The notes beneath the pieces were generated by a model, which had not been told where the DNA came from, ran no database searches, and saw only the letters and a list, made by a program, of their open reading frames with translations. A DNA stretch of 64,000 bases, taken from Rebecca billardiae RCC1528. Lineage: Eukaryota; Haptophyta. Made by a program: the position numbers and the translations under genes. Location: positions 496,001 to 560,000 of the forward strand of contig OZ251253.1 in assembly GCA_965240325.2 (NCBI GenBank). The letters are read 5' to 3'. Numbering within the stretch: position 1 is the first letter of the stretch; every line of letters starts with the position of its first letter. Below, in pieces: positions 37,655 to 48,097 of the stretch.

Positions 37655-40600
37655 GCGGCCGCGTGCGCGGCCTCGATCGAGCCGATCTGCGCGAGCGCGT
37701 GCAGCGCGTCGAAGGCCTTGTCGAGCAGCAGCGGCAGCAGCACGGCGGCGACGCGCTGCCGCGGCGCGGCCGAGCCGCCGGCGCGCGCGCCGCCGCGCGC
37801 GGCGAGCGCCGAAGGCTCGACCGCGTCCACCGCGCGCGCCGCGAGCCGCGCGTCGCCGCCCGCCGCGCTCACGAGCTCGCCCACGCGGCGCGCGGTCTCA
37901 AAGTCGCACTCGAACGCGCCCTTGAGCAGCCGCTCGCGCGCGAGGAAGGACTCGATCCGGCCGACGACGTACGAGATTGTATCTCGGCGGCGGCGCAGCG
38001 CGCCGATCGGCCGGCGGCGCACCACCGCCACCGCGGGCGCCACGCCGGCGAGCCCCTCCGCCGCCGCCGCCGCGCTCGCCGACTGCGCCTTGTTGGACGC
38101 GACGACGCCGCGCGCGCCCGCGTGCGCGACGTGCGCGCCCAGCCGCAGCGAGATGGTGAGCACGTCGTTGCGCCGGTCGGCCTGCTGGCGCCGCCGCCGC
38201 TCGGCCGCGCGCTCCGCCGCCGCCTGCGCCTCCTCCGCGTCCTCGCCGCCCGCGCCCGCCGCGCTCGCGCGCCCGCCGCCCGCGCGCCCGCGCCCCGAGC
38301 TCTTGCCCGGCACGGTGCGCTCGGCGCGCGCGTACCCGCGGATCAGGTCCGCCTCGTCCTGCCAGAACCGGTGCGTGCCCAGCAGCGCCTCGGGGACGAC
38401 GCCGCGGAGCAGCCGTGCGGGCACGTGCGTCTCGACGCCGAGCGAGAGGTTCTCGTCGCACGTCCACTCGCGCGAGACCACGTTCGAGCGCTCCTCCTTG
38501 TGCGACGTCTGCGCGCGCGGGCGCGCAGCGGCGGCGGCGGCGCGGCGGCGCGCGGGCCGCGGGGCGCGGGTGTGAGGCGGGCGAAGGCGGAGGCGCGCGC
38601 GGACGGTGCGCCGGGTGGCGCGCCGGGCTGCCCGCGCCCGCTGGGGGGCGGCGCTGCGAGCCGCCAGCGCCAGCGCCCGCGGTGCGGCGTGGCGTCACGC
38701 GCGGATCGGCGCGCCCCGCTGTGCGCGCGGCGGCGGCGCGCGCGCACGGCGTAAGGGTGGCCTGCGCCGTGCCGCTCCCAGGGCGGCCACTTGTGATCGC
38801 GGTGCTCCATCGCGGGCTGCATCGCCGCGAGGCAGAAGCGCGCGTCCGTGCAGTACTCGAGCGAGCGGTAGTACCGCCGGCCGTACGACTCGATCCGGTA
38901 GATCTGCACCATGCGCCGCTCTCGGTACACGAAGATCTCGCGCCACACGCCCGCCACCCTGGGGCGGGCGAGGGGCGCGCGCGCGCGGCGGGAGGGGGCG
39001 GCGGCGGCACGCGGCAGCAGGGAGCAGGCGGCGGCAGGCGGCGGCGGCGGGCCGCAGCGATGCGCGGTGCACGGGCGAGTGCGGCGCGGCGGTCAGTCGG
39101 CCGTCGGGCTGGCCTCACGGCTCACGCGCGCGGCGCCCCGCGCGCCGCCATCGCGCGCCGCGGCCACGGCACGCGCAGACGCGCAGCGTGCGGCCGTGCC
39201 CGGTCGAGGCCCACGCGCGCGCGCGCGCGGGCGCGAGGCCACGGCGCACCGTGGCCGCTTGCCGACGATGTACGCGAGGCGCGCGTCCTCCGGCAGCGCC
39301 GCGTCGGGCAGGAAGAGCTCGAGCGGCTCGGGGAAGGTGAGGTACATGCGGCGCACGGGCTCGAGGATGGAGGGGAGCCACACCTGCGGGTAGGGTTAGG
39401 GCGAGGGTTAGGGCGTCGGCTGCGCTCCGCGCGGCCGCTCCACTTCGCCGGCCCGCCGCCGCGCAGACCTTCTCGGAAGGGAAGAGCTCGTTGGGGTAGT
39501 ACGGCCGCCAGTTGTCCGTGTCCGGCCACTTGGGGTCCGGGTCCCAGTGCGCCACGTCGTGCGAGCGGCCCACCTGCGCGGTGGCGGCAGCGCGACGGCA
39601 GGCGCGCGCGCGCGCACGGGGCGCGCACGCGTCGGCGCGTGCGCAGCGGCGCGGCGGCGCGGCAGCGCGCGCGCGCACGCCACGCGCCGCGCACACGCGC
39701 GCGCAGACGAGCGAGCGGGAGTGCCCGCGGGAGCAGACGAGGGCCCGCCGAGCGCGCGCGCAGCGCAGCCCGCCACCCCCGCCGCGGCGCCGCGCCCCGC
39801 CCCCGCGCCTCACCAGCCGGTACACCCGCCGATGTTCCGTCTGGGACAGCACACACGCTTGCATCGACACGTTGCCGAAGATGTCGAGCATGTCCACCGA
39901 CTTGGCGACCTCGGCGGGGAGCGCCTGCGGGTGCGAGGCGCGCAGCGTGAGCTGCATCACCTGCGCGTCCAGCTCCACCGCGAGGTCGTCGTCCAGCACC
40001 GTCGGAATGTCCGCCGCCGAGCCGGCGCGCGCCGCGCCGCGCTGCGAGCCGCCGCCGCCGCCATCACGCTCGGCGCGCGCGGCAGCGGTCGCGCGCGCGG
40101 CCGCGGCGCGCAGGCTCTCGAGGTCGGTGGGCTGGCGGTGCGCGGCGAGCGCGCCCGGCCCGCGCAGCTTGCGCTCCGCGCCGCCCGCCGGCTGCGCCGC
40201 GCCGTGCTGCTTCGACTTGCCGCCGCCGGGCGGCGCGCGCGCGCCGCGCTTGCCGGGCGAGGCCGAGGCGGCGGCGCGGCCGCCGTGCAACGAGTCTGCC
40301 GCCGCCGCGCCGTCCGCGCCGCCGGCTGTAGGCGCGGCGAGCGCGCCCACCGCGCCGCTCACCAGCGTGCGCGCGCCGCCGCCGCCGCCGCCGAGCACCG
40401 CGCCGCACACGGCGAACAGCCCGCCGCGCCGCCGGCTGCCGCCGGCGGCGCGCGGGTCCTCAGGCGCGCGCAGCGGCCCGGGCTGCACGGCGGGCGGCGG
40501 CGACGCGGGCGCGGCGGCGGGCGCGGGCGGCGCGGCGCCGCCGTCGGGCCCGCCCGCGCCGGGCCTCGCGCGCGGCGGCGAGCGCGACGCCGGCGGCTGC

Positions 40601-42674
40601 CGCGCGCCCGCGCCGCTACCCCCGCCGCCGCCGCCACCGCCGTCGTCGTCCGTGTTTCGGTACTGCGAGTGCAGCGCAAAACGGCCGACGGAACGGGCGC
40701 CGCCGACGTAGGCCCAGCGGTTGACGGCGCGGCCGTCCTCGCCGACGCCGTGGTCGTCCGGGCCCACGCCGCCCTCGACGACGGCGGTGGTCCCCGTCGT
40801 CGCCGCCACCGCCACCGCCGTCTCCATGATCACGTCCAGCTGCCGCTGCGTCGCGCGCGTGCGCAGCCACACGACCAGCGAGCGGCGCGCGTGCGTGAGC
40901 AGCTCAAACAGCTCGTGCTCGGGCACCGCAAACTCGTCGGGGTACAGGTCCATGTTCCACTCGTGGCTGCGGGCGGGGGTGTGTGTGTGTGTGTGTGCGT
41001 GTGTGTGTGGGAGAGAGGAGGCATGCGCACGCCGTGAGCCGTGCCGCGCGCGCGCGCGGCCAGCCGCCCAGTGGCACGCGCCCCGGCGCAAGCAGCCGGC
41101 GGGGCAGCGGCCACCGCTGGGCCATGTGCGGGGGGGGGGGGGGTGTCGTGTGCAGGGGGGGGGGGCAGGGGCTCGTGTGCGCACCGCGTGGAGAGGAAGG
41201 CGAAGGCGGAGACGAAGGTGTGCGCGAGCGCCGCGTCGAAGCCCTCCTCCGACTTGCACCAGTACGCCAGCAGCACGTGCGCCTGGATGTTCGCCATCAG
41301 CTTGGTGTTCTCGTCCAGCGTCGAGTCGTCGATGCGCCCCTCGCACTCGGCGACCAGCTTGCGGTGCCACCCGCTCAGGATGGCCTGCCGGGGAGGGTTG
41401 GGGGGAGGGGGGGGGGGGGGAGGGGGGCGCGCGTGGGCGTGGGGGCGCGTCGTACCGGTCGGCGCGGGGGCCTACGGCTACGCAGAGGGCGCGAATACGC
41501 GCGGCCGCCCCGGAGCGCGCGCGAGAGAGAGCGCACGCGAGCGCGCGCGCGCGCACGCACCTGCAGCGGCCCGTGCAGCACGGCGCGCAGCTCGGTGCGG
41601 AAGGCGGCGAGCAGCCCGCGCACGCTGCGCAGCTGCTGCGCCGGCAGCCCGCGGCACTGCGAGAGCGCCAGCGTCTCGTGCGAGCCGTCGGCCAGCTTGA
41701 GCAGCAGCGAGAGGTGCGCGTCCACGCGCGCGCACAGCCGCAGCACGTACAGAATCACGGTGGAGGTGCTCGCCTTCACGTGGCCCGTGTCCAGGTCCAC
41801 CGCCTGCGGGGGGGGCGGCGGCGGCGGCGACGGGGGCGGCGCGTCGGCCGGGCGGGTGAGCGTGAGCGCGCGCCGGGGACAGCCGGCGCCGCGGGCGGCG
41901 GGGGAAGGGTCGGGGCCGCCGAGAGGGCGCGCGGCGCGGGCGCAGGCGGCGCAGCGCACGCCCCCCCCCCCCTCTCGCCCCCCCCCCTTCTCTCGCGCGC
42001 GCGCCTGCTTGGCCAGCCGCACGAGGCTGGTGCGCAGCACGGCGGGCGAGTGCACGAGCTCGTTGAGCAGCAGCCCGTGCGCCGTGGCGAGCAGCGCGGG
42101 CTCGGAGGTGGGGACGTCCGCCACCTCCGAGCCCGCGTGCGCGAGGGGCAGGTGGTGGGACGGCTCGAAGAAGGCGCCGTCCAGCACGTCCTGAGAGCGC
42201 ACACACGCGCGCACACGCACGCGCACACACACGGCCCAGCACACACACACACACGCACGCACACATGCACGCACACGCACACACACACGGCGCAGGGACG
42301 GGCGTTATGCGGGTGAGCGGCGGCAGCGGTGGGCGTGCGGCGCCGCGGTGTGCGCGCGGCGGCGCCTGCCTCGGCCCCAGGGCACCGCACCCACACACAC
42401 ACACACACACACCGCGCTCCGCACCTGCAGCTTTGAGCTCTGCAGCGCGTGGATGCGGTCGCTCTGCGAGAAGAAGGCCGCCAGCAGCGGGATGCGCAGG
42501 TAGGGCGCGGTGAGGTACGACAGGAGGAGCTCCGAGTCGTGCTGCCCCAGCGCCTTGGCGTTGCCCACGTCGAGCGAGCCAAAGTCCGGGAGGTCCCACA
42601 TGTGCAGCACGTCGTCCTCCTGCGAGCGGCAGCCGGCCGGCCGGTGTGCGCGGCGGGGCGGCGCGCGGCGGCAT

Positions 42675-42706
<32 letters not shown>

Positions 42707-45015
42707 GCGCGTGCCGCGCGCGGCGCGCGCGCACGGGGGAAGGGGCGGAGGCGGCGACGCGTGAGCGCGGGCGGCGCGGACGCGCTCTACGGGCGCGCGG
42801 CCCCGCCCGCGTGCCGCGCGCGTGCCCCGCGACCACGCGCGCGCGCGCGCGCGCGCGTCCGCGCGCGAGGCGCGCGTGGCGGGCAGGCCGGGCGCGAGAT
42901 TGCAATCTCGCGCGCGGCGTGCGCGAGATTGCAATCTCGCGCGCGCTGCGTGCGCGCCCCACGCACCGTCTCGGCGTAGTAGGGCTTGGTGTACTCGGAC
43001 GGGAGCGCGAGCGGCGGGAAGCGGTACGCGGGGGGCATCTCGCCGCGCCGCAGCTTCGGCCGCGTGAGCAGCTGCATGCCGTCGTACCTGCGCGCGCGCG
43101 GGCGGGGGCGGAGCGCACCTCAGCGCGCGCTCGGCGCGCGGCGGCGGCGCGGCGGCAGCGGGCGCGGCTCGGCGCGCGGCCGCGCGGCGCCGCACCCCTT
43201 GACGATGAAGCGCTTGAGGTCGGGCTTCCACTCCCAGAGCAGCTCGGCGTGGCGCTGCGTGTACGCCGGCTCCTGCGTCTGCGGCAAGTAGTCCGTCTGC
43301 GGGTTGAGGAACAGCTTGAGGTAGTAACCGACGTCGCGGTACACGGACCATTCCGGAAAGTTCTTGCCCACGAGCGCGCGGTCGTCCGACACGTAGAGCG
43401 GGGTGATCGCCTTGCCGAGCGGGAAGGCGAGGCAGCGGCAGAGGCCCTCGAGGAAGCGCGAGACGCCCGACTCGAGCTTGTCGCTCTTGTCCCAGTTGAA
43501 GATCGCCGTCGTCTCACCCGCGATCCCCTCGAAGTAGTCGAGCGCTCGCGAGCGCGCAATGTTGAGCTCTGGCGAGTGGCACACGACGGTGGCGGCCTGC
43601 TTGGCGAGGTTGCCCGGCGTGTACGCGTAGCCGCGGCCGGGGTTGGCGAGCTCGGGCGGGCCCGCGCCGCCGCCCATCAGGTGCAGCGACACCGCGCTCG
43701 GCGCGTCCACCGCCGCCTTGCGGATCACCGCGTCCGCCACCGCCGCGATGCAGAGCGCCACCACCATCCGCACGCCATCGATCGGGCGCGTGTGGTCCTG
43801 CGAAAAGACGGACGCGGCGAAGTGCTCGAGCACGCGGCGGAGCAGCGTGAGGCACTCGAGCTGCGTCTCGTAGTCCACGTCTGCGCCGCGCGGGGGAGGC
43901 GGGGGCGCACGCGCGTGAGTGCCGGGCGCGGAGGCGGCGGGGCTTTGCAGTGCGCAGCAGCCGAGCCGAGCGACGCGCGCGTCCACGCGGCCGCGCGCAC
44001 CCTCCTGCCACACGCACGCCTTGCGCACGGCGGGCGGCGCGTTGGGCGGCTCGGGCATCGGCAGCAGCGAGGTGAAGGTGTGCTGCGCCAGCGCCACCAC
44101 CAGGTACGCCGTGTTCTTCACCGCGTGGCTCTGCACCGCGATGAGCGTGCACAGCTTGTCCGCGTGCCGGATGGCAGCGACCGCCTCGACGATGGAGCGC
44201 ACGCGCGCCGGCTGCTGCAGCAGGTCGATGGGCACGTAGGTGGGGAGCAGCGTGTGCGCGCCCGCGTCGACCGGGCCGCGGCGGAGCAGCCGGTCCGCCA
44301 GCGCGTGCAGCTGCGGCGTCGGCGGCGGCGGCGGCGTCGACCACGGGAAGCGCATCGGGTGGCGCATCAGCACGCGCACGCCGTCCGCCGAGATCAGCCT
44401 CCGAGATCGCCCCTCCAATAGCACGATCGTCGGGATCGACTCGACGCGGAAGAGCTCGCCGAGCTCGGCGCGCGCGCGCGCGTTGGAGAAGGGGACGGAG
44501 AGCCACGGCATCGTGCCGAAGTACGCCGCGTGCTCCGCCTCGTCGTGGTCGCTCGAGACGAGCACCACCTCGAACGCGTGGCCCGCGCGCCGAAGTTTCG
44601 CGTAAACTTCCTTGAGCGCGGGCGAGAGAGAGCGGCAGGGGCCGCACCACGACGCGCCAAAGTAGAGCGCGACGACGCCGTGCGCGGCGAGGGTACGCTC
44701 GGCGAAAACGTACTGCAGCGCGCTCCCCGCGCCGCCGCGCAGCGCGCCGCCCTCGCCGCCCGCCGCCTCGTCCGCCACGCCGCCGCCGCCGGCCGCCGCC
44801 TCGGCCGCCGCGGCCGCGGCCGCGACGGCGGCGACGCTCGCCGCGCCGCCGCCGTCCAGCGCCTTGGCGTCGACGGGCGGCGCGCGGCGCACGCGCGGCA
44901 GGCACTTCTCGTCGTCGCAGAGCACGTCGAGCTGGCCCACGCGCAGCGGGCCCGCCGCCTCGCCGCCCTCCGCCGCGCCCGCGCCCGCCGCGCCGCCGGC
45001 CGCGCCGCCGGCCGC

Positions 45016-45046
<31 letters not shown>

Positions 45047-48000
45047 TCGGCCGCGGCCTCGGCATTGCGCTCGAGCACGTCGCCTGGGCGCGCCGAGGGC
45101 GGGCGGGCGCAGCGCGGGGCGCGGGTGGGGCGCGTGAGGCGCGCGCGCGCGCGCATCGCGCCGCCCGCGCGCCGCGCCGACCGAGCGCGCGCGGCACGCC
45201 GGGGCCCGCGGGCTCGCGGCGCGACGCGCTCGCGGCGTGGCGCGGCGCTGCGCGGCGCGGCGCGGCGCGACGCGGCGCGGCGCGGCGCGGCGCCGCACCG
45301 AGCATGCGCGTCCACGAGAGGAGCTCGAGCTCGCGCTCGGCCTCGTTGAGCACGAGCGGCGGCGGAGCCGCGCTCGAGTCCCCCTCGCCCGTCGGCAGGC
45401 CCGCCATCTGCCCGCGCACCTGCAGCAACGAAACGTGCAAAGCCACCAGCTGCGGCAGAGTCAGAAGCTCGGCCTCGGAAGGCGCGCCGCCCGCGCCGCC
45501 GCCGTCGATGGCGGTGTCGGCGTCGGTGGCGGCGAGCGCGGAGGAGGAGGCGGCGACGGGGGGCTCGCCGCGCGCGCGCGCGAGCGCGGCCGCCTTCGCC
45601 TCCTCGCGCGCCACCTGGCCCAGCGCCGCGGGAGGCGCGCAGGGGGCCGCGCGCGCGTCAGCCGCGCGCGGCGGCGGGGCTGGCCGCGCGCACGCGGCGG
45701 CGAGGGCCGCCACCAGGCGCGGCGCGCACACACGCGGCACGCACGCACGCACCTGCACTTTCTGGATGTACGTGACCGACGGCGGGCGCAGCGCGGGCGC
45801 GCCCGCCCCCTGCAGCACCACCCCCGGCTGGAAGCCGCCGCCCCTCTGCCCGCTCGACCCGGGCTCGGGCGTAACCGCCATCGTCTCACGTAACGTCCGC
45901 AGCCCAGCCTCAGAGCCGCGCGACGGCGCGGGCGCGAGCTTGGCGGCGTGGTGGGCGACCTGGCGGAGCGCGATCTCGAGCACGCGCCGCTCCGCGCCCG
46001 ACGCGGCCGTGACGAAGTGCAGGTCGTGCGCCGCCATCGTGAGCATCTCGAGCCGCAGCTGAGGGGCGGGGGGGAGAGCACGAGGGCGCGCGCGAGCGGC
46101 GCGCGGCGCCGCGGCGCGCGCGCGGCGCGAGCGGCGCGGAGGGCGGCGGCGGTGAGCGCAACCGGCCGCGGCGGCGGTTGAAGCATGGCGGTGCCGCCGC
46201 GCGGGCGGCGGCGGCGGGCGTGCACGCGGCGCGTGTGCGTAGCAGGGCGGCGGCTGCCTCCGCCCTCGACGCGCGCGCGCGCCCGTGCGCGCGCGCTGCG
46301 CGCGCGCGCCCGCGTCCGTGGCGCGCGCGCGCGCACCATCAGCATCACTCGCTTGCGCGCCGCGCGCTCGACGCCGCGCGCGCCGAGCAGGTAGCGGAAG
46401 GCGTGCGTGATCGTGCGGTAGTGCGCCGTGCTCGACTTCTGCGCGGACATCGCCGGCGGCACCGCCCCCTCGTCCGGCGCGCCCCCCTTCTCCGCCGCGG
46501 CCGCGCGCTGCTCGCGCAGCGCGTCCGCGGTCGGCCGCCCCACGAGGAAGGAAAGTAGAATCTCATACAGCAGCCGCGTGGGCGGGTAGTGGAACTGGCT
46601 CGGCTTGCCCGCGGTCACGGCGCAGTACCACGCGAGGCCCCAGAACGCCTCGTCGCACGCCTGGGGGCGCAGGCGGGCGCGCGCGGGCGGCGCGCGCGCG
46701 CGGGCGTCACGGCAGGCGCGCGCGGCGCGTGCGGCGCGGCGCGCGCGGTACGCGGCGTCGGCGCGTGTGCGTGCGCCGCGCGCGCCGCGCGCGCCTTTGC
46801 CCAGGGCACCCGCTCCAGCACGCAGCACGTCTGCCAGCGCAGCTTGGGCGGGCTCGCGCGCGGCGCGTGGAAGCCGAGCAGCGCGGGGTCGGTCGAGACC
46901 ACCACGAACCGACACAGGGTCGGGTCCTCGCGGTCGCGCTCGACGACGTAGAGCACTGGCAGCCCGCTGATGGCTGCCGGGAGCAGTCGGGACTCGCCCG
47001 GCTTGCACCGGCGCAGCTGGGTGAGCAGCACCTGCAGGTACATCCGCGGCTGGTTGTTGCTCACCGCCTGCACGTACCGGTGCCCTGCGCGCGGCGCACG
47101 CGCGCGCGCGCACACCGAGGGGGGGGGGGGGGGGCAGGCGCGCGTTGGCCTGGGTGGCGCGCGCCGAGCGCAGCCGAGCGCAGCGCTCGCGCGGGGGCGG
47201 GCAGAGGCGGGCGGCGCAGGCCGGGGCGAGGCGGCCGGCGGCGGCGCGCGCGAGGCGCGTGGCGCAGCGCAGCCCGCCCGCGCGGAGGGCCCGCCGCGCG
47301 GATCGCAGCCCCCGCCCCAAACCCCAGCAGCCGCGCGCGCCCGCGGCCGCACGCACCGAGCTTCTTGGCGTCGTCGAGAGACAGCAGCAGCGCGTTGCAC
47401 GCCTGCCACACGCCGTGCGAGAGGCCCGCGCCGAAGAGCGAGCCGAGCGCGCGGTTGGTGAGCATGCGCTGCAGCGCGAGCGCGAAGAACTCGAGCGAGG
47501 TGTGCGCCGAGCCCGAGCCCTCGAGGCCGGTCCCCTGCACGCAATGGTCCGCGAACGCTGCCACGAACGTCGGGTGAAGCCATGCGGGCGGAGGCTTGCC
47601 GTACAGCGGCTGGAGCGACATCTGCGCGCGCTGCGCCGCGCGCGCCTCCTCCGCCTCGTCGGCGAACTCGTCGGTGTTGCGGATCTTGAGCAGCTCGCGC
47701 CGCACGCGCCCCTCGTCCTCCCACCGCACCGTGCGCAGCGCCACGTACTTGACGCACACGCCGCACGCCTCGCGCTCGCCCGACTCGCCGGGGAGCAGCG
47801 CGCACAGCTTCGGGTCGATGGCGAACGCGGCGTTGATGGCCTGCCGCTCCTTCTCGCGCTTCGACTTGGCCTCCGCGTCCGCGTCGTCCGAGCGCTCGTT
47901 GCCGCCGTCGCCCTCCTTCTTCTTGCCCTGTGCGCGGCGCGGCGCGAGCACGCGCACGCGCGCAGGCGCGCGCGCGCGGCCGCGCGGTCGGCGCGTGTGC

Positions 48001-48053
48001 GCGCGCCGGGCGCGCGCCGGGCGCGCTCCGTGTCTCTCGCCCTCTCCCCGCCT

Positions 48054-48097
<44 letters not shown>

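Noticed and set aside
32256-38754. Long plus-strand ORFs (up to 1192 codons) opposite the giant gene
   Set aside because: They are Arg/Ala/Glu/His-rich antisense shadows. The minus strand carries recognisable ATPase motifs and phase-consistent exons.
39391-39415. TTAGGG-like words (GGGTTAGGGCGAGGGTTAGGG) resembling an interstitial telomere
   Set aside because: They lie just upstream of an acceptor on the minus strand, where they read CCCTAACCC. That fits a CTAAC branch point and pyrimidine tract of the intron between exons 19 and 20. Only about three units are present.
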